Shown here in pieces: positions 8,149 through 17,083 of a DNA stretch of 64,000 nucleotides. The stretch lies in the NCBI GenBank assembly GCA_963753545.1, contig CAVWCQ010000011.1, positions 186,001 to 250,000 on the forward strand, in the 5' to 3' direction. The position numbers and the translations under genes are program-made. The notes beneath the pieces were generated by a model, which had not been told where the DNA came from, made no database searches, and saw nothing but the letters and a program-made list of their open reading frames with translations. Each line of letters opens with the position of its first letter. Within the stretch, counting starts at the first letter, position 1. The stretch comes from CAVWCQ01 sp963753545 (lineage in GTDB: Bacteria; Chloroflexota; Anaerolineae; Aggregatilineales; Aggregatilineaceae).

Positions 8149-9979
8149 TTACGAAACTGACTGACTGGGATGAGCTGGCAGCCAGATGGTGAATACAGTA
8201 CCCTGACCGGGGATCCCTTCGCTGGCAACCGTGATGCGGCCCTGATGCAGGTCTACAATTTCTTTGGCAATCGCCAGCCCTAGCCCGGTACCCTGCACGC
8301 CTGAGGTATATCCAGCGCTGCCCCGGAAGAACCGGGTAAAGATTTGAGGCTGCTCCTCAGCGAGAATACCTAATCCCGTATCGCGGATGGATATACCCGC
8401 GCGCAAAAGATCGTCGAGAGTGCAGCATTCGGTTTTGACCGCCACCTGCCCGCCTTTGGGCGTATAGTTGAACGCATTCGTCAGCAAGATACTCAGGGCT
8501 TGCCCCAGAAGAAACCGGTCACCGCTCACTAAGGGCAGATCGGGGAGTAACTCAAAGTGGAGGGACAGCCCCTTACTTTCAGCCAGACTGGCTCTATCAA
8601 TCAGGTACTCTTCGACCAGATGGTTCAGATTTAATGGGCTAAGAGAGGCCTGGGTGCGGTGCTGATCCAACCGTGAGAGAGTCAGCAACGCTTCGATGAG
8701 TTCTTCCAGCCGTTCCGTTTCGCGGCGAAGCACAGCACGATGTTGATTCGCCTGCTCAGGCTGCTTATCAATGAGGAATTGGCGCAGTTTGAGATTGGAA
8801 ATCGGGGTGCGCAGTTCGTGCGACACATTTGCGACAAATTCATCCTTCATCCGGCTCAAGGTGCTGAGTTGTTCGTTAGCGATCTGGAGATTCTCGATTG
8901 ACTATTTCGAGCTGGGCGGTACGTTCTTTGAGTGCTTCCTCGGCCCGCCGCCGAGCCGTTATGTTGCGCAGGATAGCCACTCGCCCTGTCAGTTCTCCCC
9001 ATTGATCGTTCAGCGGAGAAATGGTCACTTCGAGAAACCGCTGCTCCCCGTCCACTTCGACCACCGCTTCAGTCAACACCCGCTCGACGTCTCTAAATCG
9101 GTCAATAAAATCTGACCATTTTTCGAAAACCTCGTCCATGGATCGACCAATCACCTCGACAGCCGGGCGACGAAGCACCGCCAGGGCAGCAGGGTTCAGA
9201 TCGACCAGACGCCCCCGCCGATCCACGACAATCACTGGATCGACCATATTCTCGATCACCGTCGTGCGGGCCACGGGAATGAGATCAAATAACCGGAAAT
9301 GGAACAATCCCCAGGTGACAATGAGGTTACGAGCTGCAAACATTAACGGGCTCGTATCGCGATGAAAGGAAACCCTGACATCTGCCAGGATCAGGAGTTC
9401 GCCCAGCATGGGCGGCAGCATCCCGATCAAGATCACCAAAAGCTGCTGCCTGAATATTCGTTGGGCATTGGCAAGCGCCTTGATCAGCAGATAGAAAACT
9501 ATCAACAGCACCGCGTAGGTAAACCCGCTGACACCCCAGGCAGCGACGCCAAATGGATAATCGAGTTCAGAAAATGGCGTACCCGGTACCAGGCGCTCTT
9601 CAGGGCGTACCAGATGGTGCACCGGATCGGTAAAGACAAGCACACTATTCACGAAGGCAAGGGTAAACAGAACGATCCAAAGGGGGCGTGAATACCGGAC
9701 GGTGTAGCCCGTATAATTTATAGCAAAGGCCAGCAGGGCCAGCGGCGCGGTTAGTATGCCAATAAACTGGATGTTGTCCCAGAACACTTTCCCAGCCAGG
9801 CTCACCGCGTTGAACTCAAAAATGTAGCCGAGCGTCATCGAGGCTTCAATAAAAGTTGCCAGTGCGTAGGCCCTGGCGCCGGGTACAATATGCCGTCTCC
9901 AGAGCAGAACTCCAACGCCCAACGAAATGGTGAGAGAGATCAGGTACGGGAGCAGATAGAGCAGGCTGTCAATGTTCAT
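8149..9979 (-). pseudogene. Membrane histidine kinase (7TM-type sensor, PAS, HisKA, HATPase), one frameshift
   Basis: The first frame (9979 to about 8890) has seven hydrophobic segments in the first 230 residues, as in 7TMR-HisK N-terminal sensor modules, then a PAS domain (VIENMVDPVIVVDRRGRLVDLNPAA) and a short coiled coil. Near 8894-8900 one base must be removed, or two added, to pass into the second frame, which has the phospho-acceptor box FVANVSHELRTP, an N box (LTNAFNYT), and G boxes (IRDTGLGI, GTGLGLAIAKEI). Joined, the protein is about 609 residues. It would sense a signal in or at the membrane and phosphorylate a response regulator; none is adjacent. The start ATG has AGGA upstream. 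Confidence 0.88.
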
Positions 9980-10156
9980 CGGTTATCCTGGCAATACACC
10001 ATCACCCCAAAGGGGGTAAAGCTGATATTTTTGATTGACCGATAAACCAAGTATATAGGAAATCGATCAAGAGTGAGGACAGATCATTTGCTGTTGGGTA
10101 ACCTGACCCCAATCATCATAATCTATTGAGAACGACATTTGCCAGGAAGCAACCTT

Positions 10157-11404
10157 ATGACCACAGAATTGATTATCTCTAAGCAAACCCAGCGGCAGTT
10201 CATCCTGGGCAAGCAGGGCCTCTATCCGGGGCGGCGCTGGACGGGCAAAGGCGGCATCGCCCAGGCGATCCGATCCGGCTGTGTCATCCAGATCGACCCG
10301 CTGAACGTCGTGGCACGCAGTCACGATATCGCGCTGCATGGTCGCATTCTGGACTACAACCCGCAGGATTTGCTGGACCTGATGTACCAGGACCGCGCTT
10401 TCTTCGATTACGGCGGCACGGTGATGATCCACCCCATGCGGGAACTTCCCTACTGGCGTCAGGTGATGGCCCGCCGCGCTACTGAGCCACGCTGGGTACA
10501 TTTCGCGGAGTTGTTCGCCGATGCAATCAACTCTGTGATGGCAGCCGTGCGCGAACGCGGCCCCGTGCTGGCGCGCGACTTCCCGGGTGGGCCGCGCAAA
10601 AAAGGGGATTACCGCTCTGGCAAAGACGCGGGCAAGGCGCTTTATTACCTGTGGCTGACCGGGGAACTGATGACCTTTGGGCGGCAGGGTGTTTTTGACC
10701 GCATCTACGATCTGAGGGAGCGCATCGCGCCGCCGGAATATAACCGTGTTGCCCCCGTTGAAGAGACCGAACGCTTTTTCGCGATAAGGCCCTTTCGCTG
10801 GCTGAATATCGTCACGGCGAAAAGCTGGCGCGCGCATTTCAGCGGCATGCTGGAGCGCAAAGTCGAGGTCAGTGAGGCGGCTGGTTGGCTGGACAAACTG
10901 CTGGCTGAGGGACTGATTGTGGAGATCGGGCTGGAAGGGGACTCTAAAACGCGGCGTCTGGTTCTGACCGAGGATATCCCCCTGTTGGAAACCCTTCAGG
11001 CGGGGCAGATTCCAGCCGAATGGCAGCCGCTCGATACCACCACTGATCAGGAAGTGACCTTCCTCGCCCCGCTGGAAATTGTCAGCGCTCGGGGGCGGGC
11101 GCTCCCGTTGTTCGATTTTGAATACCTCTGGGAAGTGTATAAACCGGAACATCTCCGCCGCTGGGGATACTATACGCTGCCGATCCTCTATGGAGATCGG
11201 CTGGCTGCGCGTTTTGATCCCAAGCTGGATCGAAAAACCAATACGCTGGTCCTCAAGGGCTTCTGGCTGGAAAAGGATGTTACCCTGGACGAGCCGTTTG
11301 CCTCCGCACTGGCAGCAGGATTAGCACGCTTTCAAGGTCTGATCGGAGCGCGGGCGCTGGATGTCTCGGCCCTACCGGGCGAGATACAGCGAATCGTCTT
11401 CTAG
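10157..11404 (+). CDS. Winged-helix DNA-binding protein of the AlkZ/YcaQ (HTH_42, DUF1006) family
   Basis: 415 residues from ATG 10157, preceded by AGGAAG. The N terminus (RQFILGKQGL, then IQIDPLNVVARSHDIALHGRI) is characteristic of HTH_42 proteins, in which the Q-x-D motif forms the catalytic site of AlkZ-type DNA glycosylases that unhook interstrand cross-links (family knowledge). Further family marks are RAFFDYGGTVMIHPMRELPYWR, LYYLWLTGEL and the C-terminal FDFEYLWEVYKPEHLRRWGYYTLPILYGDRLAARFDPK. Length is normal. Activity on a particular lesion is not predictable. It stands alone, head to head with the kinase gene across about 180 bases. Confidence 0.85.
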   Translation: MTTELIISKQTQRQFILGKQGLYPGRRWTGKGGIAQAIRSGCVIQIDPLNVVARSHDIALHGRILDYNPQDLLDLMYQDRAFFDYGGTVMIHPMRELPYWRQVMARRATEPRWVHFAELFADAINSVMAAVRERGPVLARDFPGGPRKKGDYRSGKDAGKALYYLWLTGELMTFGRQGVFDRIYDLRERIAPPEYNRVAPVEETERFFAIRPFRWLNIVTAKSWRAHFSGMLERKVEVSEAAGWLDKLLAEGLIVEIGLEGDSKTRRLVLTEDIPLLETLQAGQIPAEWQPLDTTTDQEVTFLAPLEIVSARGRALPLFDFEYLWEVYKPEHLRRWGYYTLPILYGDRLAARFDPKLDRKTNTLVLKGFWLEKDVTLDEPFASALAAGLARFQGLIGARALDVSALPGEIQRIVF

Positions 11405-11483
11405 CCGCCGCCGATCTACCTTTTTTTCGATGATCTGATACACTTCCCCATGAATCTTCCCGGCAGTAAGGAGAAAGTTTGCC

Positions 11484-12854
11484 GTGATTCGCCGTGTTGA
11501 ATGGATATTGATCGGCTGCATTGTGGCCGCTTATCTTGTTATCGCCTCGGAATATGCGATTCGTACCCCGGATTGGCAGGCTCCCGACGAACCCGCCCAC
11601 ATCAACTATGTGCGCCAGCTTGCCGACGATCACCATTTCCCGGTGTTGCAGATGGGCGACTGGCAGCAGGATTACCAGCAGCAGCTTGTAAGCAGCGGCT
11701 TTGACCCGGCATTGACTGGACGGCTGGATACGGTGCAGTACGAAGATCACCAGCCGCCGCTCTATTACCTGCTGGAAGCGCCCATCTATGCTCTGACGGA
11801 CGGCGACCTGCTGGCAATGCGCTTACTTTCGGTGCTGCTGGGCGCGGGTGTCGTCCTGACGACATGGGCGGTACTGTGGGTGCTCGTCCCGCGCTGGCCG
11901 AACATGGCGATCACGGGGGCGGCGTTTGTCGCCTTTTTGCCTCAGCACCTGTCTATTATGGGCAGCGTGAGCAACGACAGCCTTGCCGAATTGATTGTTG
12001 GGCTGACTGTGCTGGCTTCCGTGGTCTACCTGGGGAACCGTCGCACTCTGCCCGAAGATGAAGAGTCAATGACACGTACCCGCGCCATTCACCCGATCTG
12101 GTTGGGTCTGCTGGTTGGCGCGGCGCTGCTCACCAAGACGACGATCTATTTCCTGGGCGGCGTGGCGGTGCTGGCGGTGCTGCTGCGCTGGCGGCGAGAG
12201 CGCTGGCCCTGGCAGACGGCGGCCCGGCAGTTCGCCTTTGTCCTGATCCCGGCGCTGCTGATCGGCGGGGTGTGGTGGGCACGCAACGTGAGCGTCTACG
12301 GCGGGCTGGACTTTACGGGACTCAATCGCCATGAAAAAGTGACGGTTGGGCAACTGCGGACGGATGACTATATCGAGGATATCGGCAGTTCCCAGTACCT
12401 GGACAAGTATACCAAAACGACCTTTCACAGCTTCTGGGGCCAGTTCGGGTGGATGGCCCTTCCTATGCCGGGGCGGGTCTATACCCTGCTGCTGCTCTTC
12501 TCACTGCTGGTGTTGACCGGGGTTGGATTGTTCTTCTGGCGACACGGTTGGCCGCGCACGCTGACACCTTCCCAGCGGGACGCGCTGATCGTGCTGGCTG
12601 TCGTGCTGATCTGCGTGGTGGCGGCTTATATTCTCTATAATCTGAGTTTTGTTCAATTCCAGGGGCGCTACCTGTACCCGGCGCTGATCGTTTTTGCTTT
12701 CCTGGTAGCGGTGGGTTTAACAGGCTGGGCATCGCTGCTTGAGAATATGTTCCCGGCGCTGGCCTGGCTGCCTCCGACTCTGATGGTCGGACTGGCCGTG
12801 TTTGCGGTCTACGCGCTGAATACCTATATCGTCCCGAATCTTCCGGCACGCTAA
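11484..12854 (+). CDS. Polytopic membrane glycosyltransferase-like protein (GT-C fold, DUF2142/ArnT-like)
   Basis: 456 residues, GTG start with AAGGAG upstream. Around ten or more membrane helices. Between helix 1 and 2 the loop has PDWQAPDEPAHINYVRQLAD, with the acidic DEPAH motif of GT-C glycosyltransferases, and YEDHQPPLYYLLEAP, the second loop seen in ArnT/PMT-like enzymes. These enzymes transfer a sugar from a polyprenyl-phosphate donor outside the membrane. Acceptor and sugar are unknown. A related catalytic half occurs in the fusion gene at 41361-45116. Confidence 0.8.
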   Translation: MIRRVEWILIGCIVAAYLVIASEYAIRTPDWQAPDEPAHINYVRQLADDHHFPVLQMGDWQQDYQQQLVSSGFDPALTGRLDTVQYEDHQPPLYYLLEAPIYALTDGDLLAMRLLSVLLGAGVVLTTWAVLWVLVPRWPNMAITGAAFVAFLPQHLSIMGSVSNDSLAELIVGLTVLASVVYLGNRRTLPEDEESMTRTRAIHPIWLGLLVGAALLTKTTIYFLGGVAVLAVLLRWRRERWPWQTAARQFAFVLIPALLIGGVWWARNVSVYGGLDFTGLNRHEKVTVGQLRTDDYIEDIGSSQYLDKYTKTTFHSFWGQFGWMALPMPGRVYTLLLLFSLLVLTGVGLFFWRHGWPRTLTPSQRDALIVLAVVLICVVAAYILYNLSFVQFQGRYLYPALIVFAFLVAVGLTGWASLLENMFPALAWLPPTLMVGLAVFAVYALNTYIVPNLPAR

Positions 12855-12863
12855 GGGGGTAGG

Positions 12864-13190
12864 ATGGAACTCAACGATTTGATGCGGCGGGCGATGGACA
12901 TTCGCCAGCGCTACGCGGAACTGGAAGCTACGTCACAGGGACAGAGTTGGACGCTCAATGACATAACCCTCGGTTTTGTGGGCGATGTGGGTGATCTGGT
13001 CAAACTGATCCAGGCCCATAACGGCGCGCGGATGATTCCCGACTGGGAGACCAAGCTGGCCCACGAATTGGCGGACTGCCTGTGGTCCGTACTGGTGCTG
13101 GCAAATCAAACTGGGGTAGACCTGGAACGCGCTTTTATGCAGACGATGGATGACCTGGAACAGCATATCGCGGCAGCACAGAACGATTAG
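12864..13190 (+). CDS. MazG-like nucleotide pyrophosphohydrolase domain protein
   Basis: 108 residues, 9 bases after the glycosyltransferase. The all-alpha pattern with GFVGDVGDLVKLIQAHNG and LAHELADCLWSVLVLANQTGVDLERAF resembles the MazG/dUTPase-like fold, where the ExxE...ExxD residues bind Mg2+. The usual first ExxE motif (EEVGEL) is replaced by GDVGDLVKL, so the metal site has Asp in place of Glu. The family hydrolyses non-canonical NTPs to NMP and pyrophosphate. It is tightly packed between neighbours, which suggests an operon 11484-13598. Confidence 0.75.
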   Translation: MELNDLMRRAMDIRQRYAELEATSQGQSWTLNDITLGFVGDVGDLVKLIQAHNGARMIPDWETKLAHELADCLWSVLVLANQTGVDLERAFMQTMDDLEQHIAAAQND

Positions 13191-13199
13191 GAGCAAAAC

Positions 13200-13598
13200 A
13201 TGGTCTTGGAAACAGGCATCATGGGTGAAGCATCGATTGAAGTCACCGAGGACTTAACGGCGGCAGCGTTGGGCAGCGGTAATGTCAACGTCTTTTCCAC
13301 CCCGGCCATGATCGCCCTGATGGAAGAAGCGGCGGTCAAATCCCTGACAGGCCGACTGGAAGAGGGGCAAACATCGGTTGGAACCAGCCTCACTGTCAAA
13401 CATCTCGCCGCGACTCCGGTTGGAGTCAGCGTCAAGGCGCAGGCAACTCTGATAGAAATTGACGGGCGGCGGCTGGTCTTTGAGGTGTCGGCCTCGGATT
13501 CGTATGAGAAAATTGGGGAAGGCACGCACGAACGGTTTATTGTCGATCTGGCGCGGTTCGAGAGTAAGGTGCTGCGCAGCAAGCCCGCGACGACGTAA
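13200..13598 (+). CDS. Hot-dog-fold thioesterase (FlK-like family)
   Basis: 132 residues, ATG with GGAGCA directly upstream, 9 bases after the MazG-like gene. The sequence VFSTPAMIALMEEAAVKSL, then GQTSVGTSLTVKHLAATPVGVSVKAQATL and RLVFEVSASDSYEKIGEGTHERFIVD is the standard pattern of the fluoroacetyl-CoA-thioesterase-like (FlK-type) hot-dog family; Thr, Glu and His residues of the FlK active site are in matching places (T in VFSTPAM, E in MEEAA, H in VKHLAATP). Most members act on unknown acyl-CoA esters. Confidence 0.85.
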   Translation: MVLETGIMGEASIEVTEDLTAAALGSGNVNVFSTPAMIALMEEAAVKSLTGRLEEGQTSVGTSLTVKHLAATPVGVSVKAQATLIEIDGRRLVFEVSASDSYEKIGEGTHERFIVDLARFESKVLRSKPATT

Positions 13599-13614
13599 AG
13601 CCATTACTGAAAAA

Positions 13615-13633
13615 GGGCAGGAAAGACCTGCCC
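13615..13633. repeat. Gene-end hairpin GGGCAGG...CCTGCCC
   Basis: Arms GGGCAGG (13615-13621) and CCTGCCC (13627-13633) with loop AAAGA, followed by CCTATAG. A sister copy with changed arms lies at 13785-13804; both contain GAAAGACC and CCTATA, so they are copies with compensating arm changes. Confidence 0.55.
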
Positions 13634-13680
13634 CTATAGGCATCAAGTTAAGGAAATAAACGCTATGAGTCGCGGGCGCA

Positions 13681-13755
13681 CACCTCACCCCGGCTGAACG
13701 GAAAAGCATGTTCAGCCGACCCTCTCCAGACTTCGCTGGAGAGGGTCAGGAGATG
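13681..13755. repeat. CCTCACC-family palindromic repeat
   Basis: Starts CACCTCACCCC and holds two nested hairpins: GGCTGAAC...GTTCAGCC and CCTCTCCAG...CTGGAGAGG. It resembles the elements at 23315, 29503 and 59029. It sits in the 230-base gap between two convergent genes; no gene is seen in this gap. Confidence 0.55.
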
Positions 13756-13784
13756 GCGCTTAACGGCTTAAGTTAACGCGAATT

Positions 13785-13804
13785 GGGCAAGAAAGACCTT
13801 GCCC
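13785..13804. repeat. Gene-end hairpin GGGCAAG...CTTGCCC
   Basis: Arms GGGCAAG (13785-13791) and CTTGCCC (13798-13804), close kin of the 13615 hairpin. It lies just beyond the 3' end of the minus-strand acetyltransferase gene. Confidence 0.5.
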
Positions 13805-13828
13805 CTATATGTTCAGCAACGGAAGCTT

Positions 13829-14251
13829 CTACAGCTTCTTGCGGAAGAACACTTCACCAATCCCACCTTCATTCAAGCCGTTGATGATGCCGCATTCCTC
13901 GAATCCCACGCGGCGATGCCACGCCTGCGGCTCCGGTTCGTCAAGCTGTGACGAACTCATCAGGACGTTATAGCCCCGTTCGCGCAGGTACGCTTCCAGA
14001 TAGGCCAGCATCGCCCGCCCGATGCCCCGCTTGCGATGATCATCCCGGACGCGGATGAGGGCAATATACGGGACCATCGACCACAGGTATTCCAGCCGCA
14101 GATAGCCCACCCGCTGCCCGTTGGCTTCGGCCAGCAAAATTTCTTCGGCGGCGATCTTCCGGCGGAGGATCGTTTCGTTGGGGATGTGGTTATCCAGTTC
14201 CGCGCACCAATCAAAATCGTCTATCGTCGCAAAACGCGCATTGATGATCAT
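13829..14251 (-). CDS. GNAT-family N-acetyltransferase
   Basis: 140 residues. Shows the GNAT acetyl-CoA site VRDDHRKRGIGRAMLAYLEAYLRERG (motif Q/RxxGxG/A) and the C-terminal NVLMSSSQLDEPEPQAWHRRVGFEECGIINGL. GNAT enzymes move acetyl from acetyl-CoA to an amine; the substrate is unknown. It is the last gene of a three-gene minus-strand group (14985 to 13829), 9 bases after the preceding gene. Confidence 0.88.
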   Translation of the reverse strand: MIINARFATIDDFDWCAELDNHIPNETILRRKIAAEEILLAEANGQRVGYLRLEYLWSMVPYIALIRVRDDHRKRGIGRAMLAYLEAYLRERGYNVLMSSSQLDEPEPQAWHRRVGFEECGIINGLNEGGIGEVFFRKKL

Positions 14252-14260
14252 CGAGGTTCC

Positions 14261-14497
14261 TCAAGCAAAATGCGGGGGTGCGGATAAAATTTTCGCCTGC
14301 CAGGTTGAGCCGTTCGTTTGCAGTTCGAACACACGACCATCCGGCACGCGCACCAGAATGTGAATGCCGTCATCAGACTTCCAGCGGCGGCCCACATCGA
14401 CCACAGGCAGCGCTTCTCCGGCCCAGTGCAAACGGACCGGGATCGGCCAGCCATCCGAGGTATAGGTTGCTTCAACGTCCGTCGGATAAAAGCTCAC
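14261..14497 (-). CDS. Small conserved protein, 78 aa, DUF6504-like layout
   Basis: GTG start at 14497 overlaps the TGA stop of the cinA-like gene (GTGA), with GGAGGG about 6 bases upstream, so the two are translationally coupled. The frame is open further upstream but that part overlaps cinA and has no family look. The pattern DGWPIPVRLHWAGEALPVVDVGRRWK ... HILVRVPDGRVFELQ is like small beta-rich proteins annotated DUF6504 (tentative). Function unknown. Confidence 0.7.
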   Translation of the reverse strand: MSFYPTDVEATYTSDGWPIPVRLHWAGEALPVVDVGRRWKSDDGIHILVRVPDGRVFELQTNGSTWQAKILSAPPHFA

Positions 14498-14985
14498 AAC
14501 AGACCCTCCAGATAATCGAGAAGCAGTCGGAACGCCGCATCGGCAGCAGACTGCCGGTTGCTCGCCCGGTCGCCCTCCCAGACAAAACGGCGCACCCACG
14601 TTCCGGTTGGTGTGCTTAACCCTACATACGTCAAACCAACAGGCTTGGTTGCCGTTGCCCCAGTTGGCCCCGCGATCCCCGTCACGCTGACGGCAAAATC
14701 GGTGGCGAACAAGGCGCGCGCACCATCCGCCATTTGCCGGGCAACGGGTTCGCTCACCGCGCCGTGATCAATCAGAGTTTGTTCCAGCACCCCAAGCACT
14801 TTTTGTTTGATGAAGTCCGCATAGGCCACCACCCCTCCCATCATGTAAGCGGAACTACCGGACAGGTTGGTAATGCGGGCGGCGATCAAACCACCTGTGC
14901 TGGATTCAGCGGTGGCGAAGGTTTGCTGACTGGCACTGAGACGCTCATGAACCTGCACTTCGAGCGGAATATCGCTTGCTTGCAT
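14494..14985 (-). CDS. pncC: CinA C-terminal-domain protein (nicotinamide-nucleotide amidohydrolase, PncC type)
   Basis: 163 residues, only the amidase domain. Start chosen at ATG 14985 with AGGATGAGAG upstream. Signatures: TFATAESSTGGLIAARITNLSGSSAYMMGGVVAYAD and FAVSVTGIAGPTGATATKPVGLTYVG, both typical of PncC. The enzyme converts NMN to nicotinate mononucleotide and ammonia, salvaging a damaged NAD by-product. It heads the operon with the DUF6504-like and GNAT genes. Divergent to the tRNA gene. Confidence 0.92.
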   Translation of the reverse strand: MQASDIPLEVQVHERLSASQQTFATAESSTGGLIAARITNLSGSSAYMMGGVVAYADFIKQKVLGVLEQTLIDHGAVSEPVARQMADGARALFATDFAVSVTGIAGPTGATATKPVGLTYVGLSTPTGTWVRRFVWEGDRASNRQSAADAAFRLLLDYLEGLL

Positions 14986-15107
14986 GGAACTCTCATCCTG
15001 GGTAAACACTGCTCGTTTGTTTCCAGAAGTATAGCGCACGACGGGCAGGACGTAGAGGCCGAGTAACAGATTCTCGTTAGAAAACCTCCGCACCTCTATC
15101 TTCAGCC

Positions 15108-15136
15108 TTGACGATCAGTTTTCCGGCTGTTATACT
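15108..15136 (+). promoter_or_regulatory. Promoter of tRNA-fMet
   Basis: TTGACG (15108-15113), 17-base spacer, TATACT (15131-15136), about 33 bases before the tRNA 5' end. A near-consensus strong promoter, as expected for a stable RNA. Confidence 0.75.
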
Positions 15137-15168
15137 TCTTCTCTGCTAGCAAATAATGTTAGCGACGT

Positions 15169-15240
15169 TGCGGGGTAGAGCAGTGGCAGCTCGTCGGGCT
15201 CATAACCCGGAGGTCGTAGGTTCGAATCCTACCCCCGCTA
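15169..15240 (+). tRNA. Initiator tRNA-Met (anticodon CAT)
   Basis: A full cloverleaf fits: acceptor TGCGGGG/CCCCGCT, D stem GAGC/GCTC, anticodon stem TCGGG/CCCGG with loop CTCATAA (anticodon 15201-15203), T arm GTAGG-TTCGAAT-CCTAC. The 1-72 pair is T-T, unpaired, and the anticodon stem has three consecutive G-C pairs; both are the hallmarks of initiator rather than elongator tRNA-Met. CCA is not encoded. Confidence 0.95.
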
Positions 15241-15249
15241 TCAAAACAA

Positions 15250-15278
15250 AACCCTGGTCCAAAAGGCCGGGGTTTTTT
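15250..15278 (+). terminator. Intrinsic terminator after tRNA-fMet
   Basis: AACCCTGG (15250-15257) pairs with CCGGGGTT (15267-15274), followed by T6 at 15273-15278. Confidence 0.75.
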
Positions 15279-15335
15279 GTTACCTGGTGTAAGATAAGGG
15301 AGTATGCTGGCCACAAAATAGAGAGAGACTTTCGG

Positions 15336-16526
15336 ATGAAACAGTTTACTCTGCTCACGATGTTACTCCTACTGCTGATCCCAACCGCTTCACCTGCCGC
15401 CGGACAGGGTGACGAACAACCGCCGCTGCTAGAGATGATGACTCTGGTTCCCAATCCTCTGCCCGACAGCCGGGGCTGGGCCCCGGTGCAGTATGTGGAC
15501 TATCAAGCGCTGTATACTTCTGAGGGCATCGAGGATCAACGCGGCGATGTAGAAACGCTGCTCGAAACGGTGCCGCTGCCCGGCATATTGTCGCGCATCA
15601 ACCCGGCACCAGAGGCGCTTCAGTATGCACTAAGCAGCGTAGAAAAAATGCCGGAAGTCGTCGGCTTTAGCTGGATATCCGACGTCAACCGCAGCCTCGA
15701 CTATGGCGCGCCTCCCCAGATGGCGCTGATCCTGCAAGGATCATTTGATCCGGAGAAAATTGGAGCAGCACTTCAGGCACGCGGCTTTGAACAAACGGAC
15801 GTCAATGGCGTCCCCGTCTGGAATCGTTTCGAAGATTCGGCGACGAATATCGATGCGATTGAAACAGCCGATCCCTTTGGCGGGCGGCTTGGCATGGCAG
15901 CACGGATCGCCATCCTGCCCGGTTATCTGGCGAACTCACGCTTTTGGGACATGACGAATGCGGTCATCGACACCGCGCAAGGAACTCAACCTTCACTGAT
16001 TGAAGATGCAAGCTATCGCGCGGCGGCTGAAGCAATCACCGCTCCTGAAGGACTGCTGCTGCAAGCGCTGTTTTTCAATCCAGCGGATATCGGTGTTGTA
16101 CCGCAAGGTATGCCCGGTAGTGACGTGTCTGGGCAAAACTATGGCCCCTTGACGCCTTACACACTGGCCGTATTAGCTGACCGGCAGGAAGGGCAGGATC
16201 AGGTCCATCTGATCGCGCTGGTATACCCTGATGCAGACCTTGCTGAAGCCGCCGCAGAAGAAGTTGCCGCCCGCATCCGCACGTTCAGCCTACCCCGACA
16301 GCCGGATACCGTTCTCGTTGACCGATTCGGGGCCGAGGTGAGCACATCGGTTTACGAAAGCACGGGTAAAGCGGTAGCTGTTGTTGAAGTTCGATATCCG
16401 TTCCCCAAAGAAAACATTGATCCGGAAACAGGACAGTTTGCCCCCAGAGGATTGCTCTACCGCGCATGGATCAACGCGCTGATACAGCGCGCATTTACCC
16501 CTTTGTTGATTAGCGAGGGACCATGA
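15336..16526 (+). CDS. Secreted or lipid-anchored protein of unknown function
   Basis: 396 residues from ATG 15336. The N terminus MKQFTLLTMLLLLLIPTASPAAG is a clear signal peptide with an Ala-x-Ala-type cleavage site. The rest is soluble with no domain I can name; it has alternating short beta and helical parts (for example DPEKIGAALQARGFEQTDVNGVPVWNRF), a layout like DUF3352-type proteins. The stop overlaps the start of the nitroreductase gene by four bases (ATGA), so the two are probably co-transcribed. The frame stays open upstream through the tRNA, but the signal peptide fixes the start. Confidence 0.75.
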   Translation: MKQFTLLTMLLLLLIPTASPAAGQGDEQPPLLEMMTLVPNPLPDSRGWAPVQYVDYQALYTSEGIEDQRGDVETLLETVPLPGILSRINPAPEALQYALSSVEKMPEVVGFSWISDVNRSLDYGAPPQMALILQGSFDPEKIGAALQARGFEQTDVNGVPVWNRFEDSATNIDAIETADPFGGRLGMAARIAILPGYLANSRFWDMTNAVIDTAQGTQPSLIEDASYRAAAEAITAPEGLLLQALFFNPADIGVVPQGMPGSDVSGQNYGPLTPYTLAVLADRQEGQDQVHLIALVYPDADLAEAAAEEVAARIRTFSLPRQPDTVLVDRFGAEVSTSVYESTGKAVAVVEVRYPFPKENIDPETGQFAPRGLLYRAWINALIQRAFTPLLISEGP

Positions 16527-17053
16527 GTAAAGACGCATACGATATCCTGTTGAGCTGCCGATCCATACGGCATTTTCAAGAAACGTCCCTTCCAGACGAT
16601 GCCCTGACCCGTATTTTGCAGGCGGGTCGCTGGACAGGCAGCGCCAAGAATGTTCAGCCCTGGCAATTTGTCGTGGTGCGGGCAAAAGAGACTCTCGGAC
16701 AACTGGCGTCCTGCGGACGGTATGCCAGCCATCTCAAAGGAGCGGCGGCGGCGGTTGTGATCGTAACATCATCGGGAAATTGGGCGGTTTTTGATGCCGG
16801 GCGAGCCGCGCAAAATATGATGCTGGCTGCATGGGCTGATGGGATTGGCTCGTGTATTGCATCGCTGCATGATGAGGCTCAAGCGCGCGATATTCTGAGA
16901 ATTCCGGAGGATTTGCAGGCGACTATCGCCATTTCATTTGGTTATCCGCTTGAAGATGCGCCGCAAACGATTGAAGGGAGGCCGCGCGAGGATGTCCTGG
17001 TCTATATCGGACGGCAGCCATTAGACAAACTGACTCATTGGGAGAAGTGGTAG
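16523..17053 (+). CDS. Nitroreductase family protein
   Basis: 176 residues. Typical FMN-binding nitroreductase features: LLSCRSIRHFQETSLPDDALTRIL (RSxRxF phosphate-binding motif), AGRWTGSAKNVQPWQFVVV (SxxNxQPW), DAGRAAQNMMLAAWADGIGSCIASLHDE, and ISFGYPLED near the end. These enzymes reduce nitro groups or quinones with NAD(P)H, usually as dimers. Coupled to the preceding secreted-protein gene by an ATGA overlap, a pairing with no obvious meaning. Confidence 0.92.
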   Translation: MSKDAYDILLSCRSIRHFQETSLPDDALTRILQAGRWTGSAKNVQPWQFVVVRAKETLGQLASCGRYASHLKGAAAAVVIVTSSGNWAVFDAGRAAQNMMLAAWADGIGSCIASLHDEAQARDILRIPEDLQATIAISFGYPLEDAPQTIEGRPREDVLVYIGRQPLDKLTHWEKW

Positions 17054-17083
17054 GCCCATACCCAACTGGCAGTCGTTCTTCGT

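Noticed and set aside
10067..11152. Minus-strand frame of 361 codons opposite the AlkZ/YcaQ-like gene
   Set aside because: Antisense shadow; the plus strand has the QIDPLNV family motif.
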